This document shows positions 45,760-60,819 of a stretch of DNA of 64,000 bases, piece by piece. The notes beneath the pieces were generated by a model. It was not told the origin of the DNA and searched no databases. It saw nothing but the letters and a program-made list of their open reading frames with translations. The position numbers were made by a program, and so were the translations under genes. Source of the stretch: Oscarella lobularis (lineage: Eukaryota > Porifera > Homoscleromorpha > Homosclerophorida > Oscarellidae); contig NC_089185.1 in the NCBI RefSeq assembly GCF_947507565.1, positions 1,302,001 to 1,366,000 on the forward strand, given 5' to 3'. The number at the start of each line of letters is the position of its first letter. Within the stretch, counting starts at the first letter, position 1.

Positions 45760-47619
45760 TCCGCCGGTTGGAATCATTAAAGAGCCTTGTTGGATTGTGT
45801 TTGACCCAGTGAAGAAAAGGGCTAACGTAGTATTCAAATGGTTCTACAGTAGAACAAATGGAGTGATTCGTTGTGAATCACAATCGTCTGTGCTGGAAAT
45901 TCCAGCCACATATAGCAAAGAAGGCTTGTGGTTCTGCGTTGCCGAATTCAAAGATGAGAATAATGAAAAGTGCAGAATAACGTCTGAAATGTTTGAAACG
46001 CTTGATTCACGATCGAAGGGTAATAATAAAGTATTTGCCGTACTCTGTTCCAAGCTGAATCTTCATTTATTTGCAGGTCAAATTCCTCAACTCGACAGGT
46101 GGCCGTTTTTTAAAGACAAGTCGGGTGAAGTTCGATTTGTAAGAAAGACAAACAAGCTTTTTTTTGTGGCTAGTTTTTAGTCTCTTTTTTTTCGTTTAGA
46201 CATTACCTTTGTACGGATCACCTTCAGGCGTCTACAAAAGTACTGACAAGAGAGACAGATTTAAAGAATACTACATTGACAGCCACGTTCCTGCTGCCGC
46301 TTTCTTTAACGAATTCAACTCTTTTGGCAGAGGCGAAGAATTGCAAAGAACCACAGGCGATATTCTTGTCAACGCTATCTCCCGAAATAGTCTACCTTTC
46401 TATCACGAACGGTTTCGAGAGTTTCTTATAGACGAATCACTTGAGACTTTTTGTGTCCACCGACAGTTTGCTATTTATGGAGGGTCATCTCAAGAAAGTC
46501 GCGGTGACTCAAAGTCTGATCATTTCTTCGCGGATTTGGCAATAGCGACCGCTGTTAAAGGACTGCTACTTCCTTTCGTCCTCTTTGAGCAGAAGCCAAA
46601 AATTGACTTATCAGACAATATTCTCTCTCCAGCTGTCCTTCAAGATTTTGCTTATTATCATCTCTTCTGTCAATGGATTTCTAAGCTTGGGCTTGAAGAA
46701 TTGTACCCGTTTTTCAAACGTCATCCGTGCCTCTCAGTGGTTATCGGTTCCAATGGTCTGGTAGTTCACGGTGTTATTTGGTCAGGCAGTCGAGTATGTC
46801 ACTCAAGGCTTTTCACATTGTTGACTGACGAAGACGAAGAGAAATCCATCTTGTTGGCGGAGAAGTTCTTTTGCGGTCTTCGAGATTTTTTTGCGAGGCG
46901 TATTAACCTACATCAAAAAAAGCGAGACTGACGAAGTTCCGGTAAGTGAATATTTGTTGCCATTGACCTTATCTTACATAATTTGATTTTAGCCGCCCTT
47001 TCCTGCTGTCGACTGTTGCGAGTCATTGACGTCCATCAAATACAGCCGCGAATTAAGTCCAAAAGTGTTTGAGGCTACAGCCGTGGCAGCCGATTTCAGT
47101 CGTTCATTGAGGTCAAAAAAGGTCAACGAGATCAACGTAGTTGTCAAGTTCGTAAACGGGGCATATCCTTTTGCTTTTCACGCCGAGGTCTCTAAAGCGG
47201 GTTATTCCCCGGAAATATTGGCGAAGCAGATAACTCCTCTTTACACTATGATTGTGATGAGGAGAGTCGAAGGTATCACTCTGGCTGAGTTTGTAGCCAA
47301 AAATTCTGCGGATTGCGACACCATCAACAACGTTTTGACCGGGCTTGAGAACGCGTTGCAGTATTTTCACAGCAGAAGCTTCTTGCACGGAGATTTTCGC
47401 GATGCCAACATTATGGTGACCAGCGAAGGAAAGGTTAAGATTGTAGACTTCGACTGGGCTAGCAAAGAATCCCCAACCAACGTGTACGACTTCGCTCTCA
47501 ATAATCGATTGAGATGGCCCTGCATGAAAGATGATAGGAAAAAAATGATGCACGATTTGTATTTTTTGGCGGGCCATAAAATGCTTCTCGGCAAAATGAA
47601 ACGGGGGCGTGGCAATTGA
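45760..47619 (+). CDS. Ig-like + ExK nuclease-like + atypical kinase protein, 5' end unresolved
   Basis: Three parts are read across about four exons. First (45760-46035) is an Ig-like stretch: VVFKWFYS, SSVLEIPATYSKEGLWFCVAEF. Second (about 46078-46900) is a segment with SKSDHFFADLAIA followed by LLLPFVLFEQKPK, an Asp and then Glu-x-Lys pattern as in PD-(D/E)XK nucleases. Third (46980-47619) is a kinase-like domain with IVMRRVEGITLAEFV, FLHGDFRDANIMV and KIVDFDWA, where HGD replaces HRD and DFD replaces DFG. The nuclease-like + kinase pairing recalls Crinkler-type (CRN) eukaryotic effectors; adding an Ig-like part is unusual. To link the second and third parts the frame must shift at a run of seven T (46887-46893), so the gene may carry a sequencing error or be broken. 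The first exon and true start were not found. Confidence 0.6.
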
Positions 47620-48109
47620 AGAGCGGACAGCGGCATGGCGAACGTATTAAAATTGAAACTGTACTCCTTTCTTATTTTTTGTATTACATTATCTATGTAT
47701 ATGTAGTCAGGAGTCTTAAGTCTTAATTAATAATTACGTAATAAAGCCGTGCACCCTCACCTCACAGTCTCAACGTTGATAATCATGCTAGGGAATGTGG
47801 CATGAAAGTCTTGGAACTGATAAGAATGAAACTGAAGTTTAACTGGACAGTTATTTGATACTTGTGCGTTCATAGGCGTGGAACGATGGGCTTGAGCCAC
47901 CAAAGCTATCAGAGATATGTTCATATTTCATTTCATGTCATTTTCAGTGCTGTTTTTCAGACAGTTTTACCTCTAAATCTTCTAATGAGGCTGTCTCCCT
48001 TTTTTTTGTACAATTAATAATCAACTGTTTTTGTTTTCCAAAGTTGCGGACACAAGCATAATAAATTTATGGCGTCACACATGAATCCCTTGCGCAATGA
48101 TTTTCTTGA
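47620..48109. other. Intergenic between two converging genes
   Basis: A-T-rich 3' flanks of the Ig-kinase gene and MED6. No gene seen. Confidence 0.4.
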
Positions 48110-48820
48110 TTATTTATTACTAGGCCACATATCTGCATCAAGTTTTCTTTTCTTTGCTGAAGAAAATCTGCCATCTTTCTCCTTAATCCCATTCGTCTTT
48201 TCATTACCTCCACTCACTTGCTTGCTCTGCCCAACGGAGACCGGTTTTCCGCCCGAGCCACCCTCAACGACCCTCGGCGGAAAAGCGTCCTTCAATTTAC
48301 CGAGCAACATATCGACTCGACGTCGCTGAAACGTCGACGCACGCAATCGCGCCGCCGCCGCCGCATCGGCCGTCTCCTTCCGCCCCGCTTCCGGGTCGGC
48401 GGCAGAGCGACGAGAAGTCTTCGCAAGCGTTTCGTCGAAAGCAGATTGAAGTCGACACAAGGCGGTCGTCAATCGGCTATTGATAATAGCGCATAGATCG
48501 GGCGCTTGATAAACGGTGCCCATGAGGATGTAATAGTCGGCGAGCGGCGTTACTTGGTTGATTGAGTGACGATGCTGCTTGCGTATGACGTAGAGAGCGG
48601 GCGCCTGTTCGTGAAGGAGCGCGTATTCGACGCCCGTCATTGTCGTCATTTGGTTTGGATCGAGATTTTGCATTTTTATCATTTCGTTGTTGCATTTGCG
48701 ATCGTAGAAGGGATTCGTCTCTTGCGAGAAGTATTCCAGGACGTTGCTCGGGTTTAGAAAGGGTATCCACGCGCTGTCGCGCCATGAAATGGTCAATTGG
48801 GAGCGATCGTACTCGGCCAT
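48110..48820 (-). CDS. MED6: Mediator complex subunit 6
   Basis: Head-module subunit of Mediator, which couples transcription factors to RNA polymerase II. One frame of 236 residues with no intron, close to the usual metazoan length. The N-terminus shows ISWRDSAWIPFLNPSNVLEYF, then NPFYDRKCNNEMIKMQNL, LDPNQMTTMTGVEYALLHEQ, LYVIRKQHRHS and VTPLADYYILMGTVYQAPDL, the conserved MED6 core. After residue 135 the sequence becomes Ala/Arg-rich and then Gly/Lys-rich and ends KKRKLDADMWPSNK, a likely nuclear-localisation tail. The start MAEYDRSQ is the only sensible one. Confidence 0.95.
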   Translation of the reverse strand: MAEYDRSQLTISWRDSAWIPFLNPSNVLEYFSQETNPFYDRKCNNEMIKMQNLDPNQMTTMTGVEYALLHEQAPALYVIRKQHRHSINQVTPLADYYILMGTVYQAPDLCAIINSRLTTALCRLQSAFDETLAKTSRRSAADPEAGRKETADAAAAARLRASTFQRRRVDMLLGKLKDAFPPRVVEGGSGGKPVSVGQSKQVSGGNEKTNGIKEKDGRFSSAKKRKLDADMWPSNK

Positions 48821-49674
48821 CAGAAATCAGAACGGAAGGGCGGTAAAGCGCGCTAAAGGCTGCTGTTTCTCGCTTGTTCTCGCTGTCAGAACAGAGACTC
48901 TAAGCCTTCAGGAGAAAAAATTTAAGCGGCGAGCAGCTTTCAGTCTAGCGCTGAATTTTACTACTCACTGAGCCTGTCATTGCCACAGCCTACCTACTAG
49001 TAGTACTACTGACATCTACTCGCTGACAGTATATTAGCACAGTAGTCAGAACACAACCACTTGCCTCCACAGCTATTTTGAACACGATGCTAGATCGTGA
49101 ATCATGTTTATGGATACCGGTGGTCTAGATTTGGCTCGCAATGCACTGCATGGCCGCGGTCATGACATGCAGAAAATGCGCATGAACTGGATGTGGCCCG
49201 CGGGAATCCGGCAACCGGATTTGGCAAGCGACTCATCTTCCGTTCTTCGAAAGAATGAACAGTCGAACGGCTTCTATGACTAGTCAATGATATTCCATTC
49301 AGTTTTCTGTACCTTGACAGACGATATTTCGTGGGGACAGCAGATGATTCTGGTGCCTGTCACCCCCAACTTGATTGAAAGCTAGCGCATGAGAAAGACG
49401 GTGAGCGCTACAAGGGTCTAAGACGTTCTGTTGACAAATCTCGCCATGGTCACCTAGCTTGTGACGTCCTAATTCGATTTCGAGTTGGATGCACAATTAC
49501 GTCAGGCAGTAAACGTCTCTCCGAATCCCGCTTTATGGATCAGAAAAGGGCGTGGGCTGCAGACATAATCATGACGCACGTCAGCAATGAAGTCGACATG
49601 CACGCACCCACCTTGACCACTCTGTTGACAGCAACAGACGAGGGGTCGTACGTCAGTCAGACGTTCAAGTTCTC
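48821..49674. other. Intergenic between MED6 and the HUNK-like kinase
   Basis: Divergent genes flank about 850 bases without a recognisable gene. Small open frames on the minus strand (49299-49702) have no family resemblance. A short inverted motif, AGTAGTACTACT, lies near 48999-49010. Confidence 0.4.
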
Positions 49675-51823
49675 TTGAGAGCAATGACACATTCGGCAGC
49701 AAAAGGAAAGCAAATCGAAGGCTATCTTCTAGGAAAAACTATTGGAGAAGGCTCGTTTGCAAAAGTCAAAGAGGCAGTCCACAAGCTAACAAACCAGAAA
49801 GTGAACTCCTCTCTATACCTGACATTGCCAGTCCATTCAATCCCGTTGCCTCACAGGTCGCCGTAAAAATCATTGACAAGGCTATCATGAAGGGTAGTGA
49901 CTACCTGCAGCGCACCTTCCGGCGCGAAGCACTGATGTTACAAAAGTTGAACCACAAGAATGTCGTTCGGCTCTATGAAGTCCTCGAAACGGAAAACCAT
50001 TTCTATCTCGTCACCGAGCTCGTCTCCGGCGGAGAGCTGATGAATTATATCTGTGCACGACAGCGGATCGACGAGAAGGAAACGCGAAAGTACATGCGAC
50101 AAATCGTTTCTGCCGTCGAGTACATGCACAAGGCCGGAGTCATTCACAGGTAAATTCTGCTACCGCGCACATGCGTCGTTTGCAGCGCGGCGTGCACGAG
50201 CGAGGTTTCCTAATGGGGTTCGTGACCTTGGCTAAAAGGATGCCTCAAAGTGAATCTCGTTAGTGCCTGGTGCAGCTGCACACCGAATGCATTATGCATG
50301 AATCCGAGCGTTATCGGGGACAGCACTAAGCGCCGCAGTTTAGCAGAAACTTCAATGCTATTCATTGACGTACTAGCAAACAGCACTAATTTCGTTTGCA
50401 ATAGAGATCTCAAGGTTGAAAATTTGCTCTTGGATGAGAACAACGATATTAAAATCATAGGTACAGTACAGTTTCGCTTAGCCATTCGTGCTAAAACCGA
50501 TTACCAACCCACTGACTAGATTTTGGACTCAGTAACACGCTCGGGGAGGGCGGGCATCTAATGACGCAGTGCGGATCGCCTGCGTATGCGGCACCAGAGG
50601 TGTTCTGCCAAAAGCAGTACGGTGCAGCTGTCGACGTGTGGAGCATGTAAGCGTCAAGATCGCATCTCTGACCAATTTAAACCGGTTTCTCAATTAACAG
50701 AGGCATCAATATGTATGCAATGCTGACGGGCGAGCTACCCTTTCACGTCGAACCCATTAACCTGACAGCGCTGCACGCGCAGATACTTATGGGAGCCAAA
50801 ATTCCGGACCATCTATCGTCGTGTAAGTTTAGACACAGAATCAATTTCCAAACTTTGCATCGATAAAATACTGCATGAGATGCAAATGAGCGGATCTGCG
50901 CTCAAGAATGGAGCGAATGGAGCGCAGATCTTAGGAGAAATCTTTGGCAAAATCACTAACCGTGCGGTTCTTCTCTAGCGTGCCAAGACCTACTCCACCA
51001 GCTCCTACAACTCCGCGAGGACAAAAGGATCAAAGTGGCCGAAATTATGCAACACGCGTGGATAACAAACGACGGCGCCGATCCGCTGACGTCCGAACCC
51101 TTTCCCAACTTCCCCTACGCCCAAGATATCGACGAGCGCCTGCTCTCGCGAATGATTGACCATTGGGGATACGAGCGAGAGCAGACGGTCAAGTGCATCT
51201 GCGAAAATCGCGCGTCGCGCGCGACGGCGACCTATTATCTCATGCACCGCATGGTCAAGAGACTGCGCGCCGTACGCATGTGCTATTCTGACAGCCAATT
51301 GATGAGCGCCGAATCGGCGCACGTCGCGAGCCGACCGAATGGCAAGTCGCGCAGCTGCGAACTCGGTCCGACGACAACGACTACGACCGCGGCGGTGCAG
51401 CCGCGGGAAGACGGAAGGAAGTTTCGATCGCGTCGAGCGACCATCATGACGGACAGACGACTTGGAGTTTTTGATGGGGGGAAGAGTCGACGGGACGGTG
51501 TCACAACTGCCGAGCAGCACGCGATGGCGACGACGGCGGCGGCGGCGCCAGGAAAAGAGCGACGAGGATTCGTTTTCAAACGAGTAAGAAATGCGATGAT
51601 CTCAGAGCGCTTTCCCTAGACGGTTATTTTACAGAAAGACGCTCTGAAACTGAATAAAAACAAGCAGAGGGTATTACCGCTCGAATCAACGGCGAATGAC
51701 CCGTTGGTGTTGCCGTCGTTAGCCCAGCCGTCGTTGGAACCGAAGCCCCCGCCTTTTCCTCGTTCGCAATGTCAAAAGAGACGTTCGGCATATGCAAACA
51801 CAAGATCAATTGTAAAGATATAA
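49675..51823 (+). CDS. HUNK-like serine/threonine kinase
   Basis: CAMK/AMPK-related kinase most like HUNK. Exons read [19 protein letters not shown] (Gly loop), VAVKIIDKA (catalytic Lys), [70 protein letters not shown] and [27 protein letters not shown]. After the kinase come [11 protein letters not shown] and a UBA-like segment ([31 protein letters not shown]), as in HUNK and its relatives. The tail (to about 51590) is low-complexity. A donor after FKR (51582) and an acceptor near 51634 add a last exon ending at 51821-51823; without it the frame would stop at 51619. The introns are short except one of about 250 bases after VIHR. The first in-frame Met (49675) or the fourth codon (49684) may be the start. 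Confidence 0.87.
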
Positions 51824-51943
51824 ATTTATGCTATTTTGATTCTAAATATATACAGCTAATTATTACTCACGTGCCGCGTTCTCGCGTCCGGGTGCTTCGA
51901 AAATCGGCGAGTACTGCGTACGCTAACCGTGACCAAGGCGATG

Positions 51944-52860
<917 letters not shown>

Positions 52861-53292
52861 TTCTGTGCGGTGTGAATTCTCAATGCAGTGTACAATTTGA
52901 CATCTGAGATTCCGCCAGTTGACTCAGTTTCTTTGCAATTGTTTCCTAAATTAAATTACTAAATGCTTGACGTACCTCCATAAGTCGTGATAGCTATCCT
53001 ATGGAGAAGGCTAAAGATTTGTCCCGAGAAAGCGGATTCTCTCACCTTCAGACGCGTCGTCGCACTACTGTAGGGCTGTACCATGTTAGCACAACAGAAA
53101 TGAAAGATGGATGCTCTTTGGGATCTGCACCTAAGCCGCAAGTGGGCCACCTGGCTGGGCGTCAAATTAGCACTGTACCTGGTGGAGGAATCAAAGGCTC
53201 ACCCACACCAGCTGCTCCTGGTTAAACATCTTCATGAGGGAACCTTAGCTTTGATATTTTTTCTTCATGCAACTCAGCAGAACGTTTCCTTG
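52861..53292. other. Intergenic between converging ARL6 and ATE1
   Basis: 3' flanks of two converging genes. No gene seen; small plus-strand open frames overlap the ATE1 end and are shadows. Confidence 0.4.
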
Positions 53293-55301
<2,009 letters not shown>

Positions 55302-55637
55302 AGTCGCCTAGCGTGCGCTCTTGCATTCCGAACTGCCTTCTTATTGTCTTGTTGTCACCTCTTCAGCTGAGGCGCAATTTTTGCGTGCGAAGGCGATAGT
55401 ACACTTTATTTTGCGCAAAAACGAACAACAAGCGCACGGAAATAATAAACGTGCGACTACGCAAAATTTTTTCCCTCTGTAACTACGGGACGTTCGAAGG
55501 AAGTATCGACGTGACGAATCACAAGTAGGCCATTCTTCTCACGTGACCGAGCAACAAAAGGCGATCGATCGTTCGTATCACACACCGGCTTCTCTGTTCA
55601 TTCCTTCAATTCACACGACTCGCGAAGACGAAGAAGA
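55302..55637. promoter_or_regulatory. Divergent promoter between ATE1 and the class C GPCR
   Basis: 336 bases between two start codons facing away from each other. A shared regulatory region is inferred from position; no specific element was identified. Confidence 0.45.
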
Positions 55638-58396
55638 ATGCGTCTCGGCGCCTACATCGCTTTCGTCGCTTCTCTGACCGTCGTTCGGGGTGCAATCCGC
55701 GGACCGTGCGAATCGTGTAACGCCACCCTCCTCGATCGCGTCGGCGACATCGTTTTCGGCGGTCTCTTTCCTGTTCACAAAATCAGCGACGACGGCAAAT
55801 GCGTACAAGATCGCACAACGGTGCGCCAATTCGGATTCGAACGATTGGAGGCGATGCGATTCGCCATCGATCAAATCAACAGCGACGAAGCGCTACTGCC
55901 GAACATTACGTTAGGCTACGAAATGCGCGATACGTGTTCGGATGCCGATTACGCTTTGCGTCAGTCGCTTAACTTTCTGAATACTGACGACAGCAAGACA
56001 CCGTCGTTGGGCGTGGTCGGCGCGGCTTCTTCCGGGATATCTATCAGAGTCACAGACTTGCTAAATCTTTTCTTCGTGCCGTTGATTAGTTACGCGTCGA
56101 CGAGCGCGACGCTAAGCGATTCGAAGAGATATCCGTATTTCTTTCGATCGATTCCGTCTGACGAATTCCAAGCGACGGCCATGGTTGCCATAGCAAAGAA
56201 GTACAACTGGACCTACGTGCACGGGGTGCATTCTTTGGATGCTTACGGCAAGGATGGTTTTAAGGCGTTTAGAACGAAGGCTACGGAAGCGAGCATTGAT
56301 GTTGGCCTCAATGTTGGAATAGACAAAGATGCCTCATTGTCTGAAGTGCAGAAGGAATTAGAAGTCCTTGAAGAGTCATCATCGGGAAGCGGCAATTCGT
56401 CAGTGTATCAGAACGGCAGTGTCATCGTCATGTTTTGTCACTTGGATGTGGCTCAAAAGGTTCTCTACGTCGTTTCAAGGACGCCCAAACTCAAAAGCAG
56501 AGGTTTCACGTTCATTGGTAGCGATTCTTGGGGTGATAAAGATGAAGTGTTGACCTATGAATCGGAAGATATGACAGACGTGGCGCGAGGTCTCATTTCC
56601 GTCATCCCCTCTCAAATCAAAGTCGAATCTTACAACGCGCACATGGCCAACTTGAATCCGTCGAACTACAAAACGAACGAATGGTTTCTTCACTATTACG
56701 ATTCCAAACTGGAGTGTGTCTATCCGAATTGCAGTGAAACTTTGTCTGCTGATCTGTCGTACGATTCAAAAGTTGCCTTCGTTCTTGACGCTGTCAACGC
56801 ATATGCTCGCGCACTTCACAATCTTCTGCTGGGCAAGTGCAATGGCAATGGCAATCTCAACTCGTCGTGTTTTAGACAACGGTTGGCTGAATGCCAGATG
56901 GAAATAGAAACCTGTGGTCAAGAATTCAAAACTTCTCTCGAAAACGTCACCTTCCGGTCGGAATCCAAAGAGCCGTTTTCCTTTGACAAAAACGGCGATT
57001 TTATAAACGCCGAATACGACGTCAAAAATCTACAAGTTCAAAACGGAAGTCATAGTTTTAAAACTGTTGGATTATGGATAGGCGGCGAAGGCCTCGGCCG
57101 ACTGAACGTAGCAGACATCATATGGCATGACGGAAATACACCTCCTTCGTCCGTGTGCAGCGATCCCTGCGGAGAGGGAGTTCTACGAGAAGCCGTGAAA
57201 AAACCTAACGAACGTAGCGAGACGTTCCTGACGTGCTGGATATGCAAGGGAAAATGTGAAGTCCACCATTACCTTGACTTGTCTGGTAGTTCGTATGGCG
57301 ATTGCAAGAAATGTCCAGATAATCAGACGTCTAACGACGCTCGCACCGGCTGCGTCCCACTGGAGATCACTTATCTTCATTGGGGAGACGGTCTCGCTAT
57401 ATTTGTCATCATTCTGGCTGTTATTGGATGCATCCTGGTCGTCCTCACGCTAATTGCGTTTGGTCTCAGGTGGCACACGCCGCTCGTCATGGCATCAAGT
57501 CGAGAACTAAGCGTCATTATGCTGCTTGGCATGCTATTATCCTATCTGCTCACCTTCGTCTTCGTCGCCAAGCCGACAGACGTTACGTGCGGAATTCAGC
57601 GCTTCTTTTTCGGCGTCTTTCTCTCCATCATCTTCGGCGCTCTTCTCATCAAGACCAATCGCATATCGAGGCTGTTCAATCGCTCGGCGTCCGTTCAGCG
57701 TCCAAGCTGCATCAGCCCTAGCAGTCAGCTGATCTTAACGGGTCTTATAGTCGTCGGTGCGTGCGCAATAAGCGTCGTCTGGCTGGTGATTGCCAACCCC
57801 TATGCCGTATCGGATTCCTCCAGAAAAAACGTAGAGGTCAATCTCAAGTGCAAGCATCTCATTGATTACGGCACCCTCGTGTCTTGGCTATATATTCTCG
57901 GTCTGATTGTCGTCTGCATCGTCTATGCCTACAAGACGAGAAAAATACCCGAAAATTTCAAAGAAACGCTCTTTATCAACTTTGCCGCCTATGCCGAATT
58001 GATCATCTGGCTCGCTTTCATAGCCGTCGGCATAGTGACCACTCCCCAACAGCGTCCCGCGTTCATGTCCCTCGCGATGACGCTGACGGCTTCAGCTGCC
58101 TGGGGCTGTCTCTTTCTTCCAAAGCTCTACATCATTCTCCTTCGTCCGGAGAGAAACGTCAGGCAGCCAACCATGAGGAGACCGTCAAGGGGAACGGGCG
58201 CCGAGATGAGTCGGCACTTCAGCAAAGGAACGAATAGCTTGAGCGACCGACAGGCTGCCTATGCGGTGAACAACAGCACAGACGAAGGTAAATTAGTTTT
58301 ATGTCATGGGGCGTAGAGTATGAAAATAATAGTAACTATTTTATAGATAAGTCTGCTATTGCAAATAACCAGTCGCTTACCACCAATTCAAGTTAG
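55638..58396 (+). CDS. Class C GPCR, metabotropic glutamate receptor-like
   Basis: Plasma-membrane receptor, probably 899 residues. A signal peptide (MRLGAYIAFVASLTVVRG) leads into a Venus-flytrap domain: GDIVFGGLFPVH, MRFAIDQINSD, GVVGAASSGISIRV and PLISYASTSATLSDS. The Ser-Ser and Thr of AASSG and YASTS match glutamate-contact residues of mGluRs. A cysteine-rich domain follows (CSDPCGEG, CWICKGKCEVHHY, CKKCPDNQ), then seven membrane segments beginning GDGLAIFVIILAVIGC, with SSRELSVIMLLGMLLSYLLTFVFVAKP, CGIQRFFFGV and FLPKLYIILLRPERN. Nearly all of it is one exon; a donor after TDE (near 58287) and an acceptor near 58346 add SAIANNQSLTTNSS with stop at 58394-58396. The ligand is inferred, not shown; related sponge receptors are known. 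Confidence 0.92.
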
Positions 58397-58595
58397 GCCT
58401 CTCTAAGAAACTTGCAAGTGTGTGCCACTTTTTTTCGTCTTCCGAATTTTAGATCTTATCAATTAGTTTTGTCTTGTTTGAATTTTTAGGTGTCTGTGTA
58501 TTTAGGTTAAGGCTTGTTGAGTTTACTAAAAAAAGAACGGCTTCTTCACTCAATCAGTTAATTGCATCAACGTCATTTTAGCAAAGGATTACTGT
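58397..58595. other. 3' flanks of converging GPCR and limpetin genes
   Basis: About 200 bases without a gene; A-T-rich 3' untranslated sequence. Confidence 0.4.
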
Positions 58596-60123
58596 TTAGT
58601 AGCATTCAGAACAGTAAACGACGCCTTCTCGGTGAAGAAAGCCTTCACCGACAAGTGACTTGTCACATGAGACACACTTAAAGCATGTCTCATGCCAATG
58701 GAAGTCACTATAGGATACGTAAGATAGGCTCGCTTCAATCTGCAATCCGCAGGACTTGCACACTTTGGCAAAGGCCCTATTGTAGCAATCAATGCAGACA
58801 TTCTTCACGTCGTCGATGACAGCAAACTGTTTGCCTGCCAAAGTGGTATGGCAATTTGTGCAACAGAAGCAGTGCTTGTGATACGTCACGTCACCGTGTC
58901 TGGCGCCTCCTACAATAAAGACGTGTACACATGTGTGCATAGATAGATGGATGGCCTTTTCTTCGTCAATGTGAGCCTCTCCCCCCACTTACCCTCATTT
59001 CCCAATGGTTTCTTGCAAGCGGCGCACTTCTCTCCAAATGAATCGTAGTAGCACGTGGAACAGTAAATACCGCTTTCGTGCTCCATGATGGGTTTCTTCA
59101 CCATCGACTCTTCGCACTTACCGCAAACGAAGCACGTCTCGTGCCAATGCTGACCACCCATCACCAAGGACTTCTCACCGGCACTAATGGACTTGTGACA
59201 TCGCGAGCACGATTTCCCGTGTTTCGTTTCAAAACACTCCTTACACAAGAGCGAGCCGTCTTGCTTGTAGAACTGCTGATTCGCCAGCGACTTGTTGCAG
59301 ACGTTACACTGGAAACAGGCGCTGTGCATGTGCTTCTCTTCGTACATGAGGTAGCGACTGTCGGCCGTGATGGGCTTTTGACAGACGCTGCAGCGTCTGG
59401 CCACCTTCTCGTCGTAGCACTCGTTGCAGAAGATGTTGCCCTCGTGACGCACGTACAAGTGACTTTTGCCGCCACTCGTCAGCGGCTCGTCGCACTCAAA
59501 ACAGCAGAAATGCTTGTCATGCCAGTTGGCGTCTTCAGCGACGGTGTACGATCCGGCGAAGATCAACTAAAGGCGACGACGGTGAGAAGAGATTCAGAGG
59601 CTGCCATTTCTTACTTCGTCGCAGCTGTGACATCTCGGAAACTGCGCTTCGCCGTAATGACGATGACACAGGACGGTTCCTTCACCGTCGAGGAAAAACG
59701 CAAAGCTAACCAATAGCTCGTCGCACTTTGAGCAGACGAAGCACTGCGGATGCCAGAAGAGATCCTTATCGAGGACCGAAGAAGTGACCATGATACTTCC
59801 CCGCTCAATAACATCAGAGCAGTGATAGCACTAGAAAAAATAAACACATAAAAACAACAGGTATACATATCCTCGCCCTTCTTCACCGTGATGTCGCCTA
59901 GTCCCGTCTCCCTGGCCTTGGCCACGTGCACGCCGTCGTTCATCTGACCCTTGTAGTCGCCCTGAACTCTCTTCTCCTCGTCGTTCAACTCGTGGCACTT
60001 GGTCGAATCCGAGTCGTGCGTTGGCATCTGATAGGCAATCTGCTTCAGCCAATAGTGCATGCCCTCTTCGCCCAATACAGGCCTCTTCTCGGCCGGCAAA
60101 TTGGCCATAAATTTCTCTATCTA

Positions 60124-60154
<31 letters not shown>

Positions 60155-60819
60155 ACTATACGTGGATTCTATTGAATTTCTTGCCAGCTTCTTGTCATTC
60201 AAGCCATCAGGAGTCCAACCGTAACGTTCCCCGCCTTCTTCACTAACACGCTCATCATCATCATCATCATTAACACCATCATCACCAAGACTTCCGCCCT
60301 CCTCCTCCTCCAAATCTTTCATTGTTTCATCGGTCACGGGAGGAGGCGGAGCCGGAAGTTCCTCCTCCACTAAGGCCATCTCCTCGATGATGTCAAGAGA
60401 CGGCGCGACGCTCTTCTTTACGGGACTCAATGGCGTCGGGGTTTCGATGATAGCGTGCTCTTCGCGTCGACACTTGCAATGCTGACACGTTTTTCTGCGA
60501 GAGCGTAACGCGGGTTAATTAGAAATTCCTTTGTTTTTTTTGTTCCGTTCGGAACGAGGATTACCTCCACACGTGAAGTTCAAAGCCGGGGCACTTGTCG
60601 CCGCACACGCGGCAAGGCTGGCCGCGATCGATTTCTTGTATTATAAGGCCCTAGACAGGCGATACGTGACGAGCCGGTGTCGAAGACGCGCGAAGAAGGA
60701 AGTAAGGAAAAGAGTGAGGGGGGGCTCACCCTTTTAGCCGCCTGTTTCTGAAACGCTTCCATCGACTTGACGGACGTGAATTTACGCGAGCGACTCAGTC
60801 CGTCGCCTTCGTTCGACAT
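58596..60819 (-). CDS. Limpetin-type protein: PET + six LIM domains
   Basis: Zinc-binding scaffold protein of the cytoskeleton/adhesion type. The start near 60817-60819 gives MSNEGDGLSRSRKF. An exon with CRVCGDKCPGFELHVWR leads into KTCQHCKCRREEH, the testin-like Cys-rich lead. An acidic linker (DDDDDE from a CAT/ATC repeat near 60255-60275) follows. The PET domain reads FMANLPAEKRPVLGEEG, HYWLKQIAYQMPTHD and KCHELNDEEKRVQGDYK (59890-60110). Six LIM domains come next, with pairs such as CYHCSDVIERG, CHSCDELIFAGSY, CSVCQKPITADSR, CSRCHKSISAGEK, CAACKKPLGNEG and CKSCGLQIEASLS, ending EGVVYCSECY and stop. One PET plus six LIM matches limpetin (fly Limpet) rather than testin, which has three LIM. 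Confidence 0.9.
60123..60156. repeat. ATAA tetranucleotide microsatellite
   Basis: About eight uninterrupted ATAA units within an intron of the limpetin gene. Confidence 0.9.
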
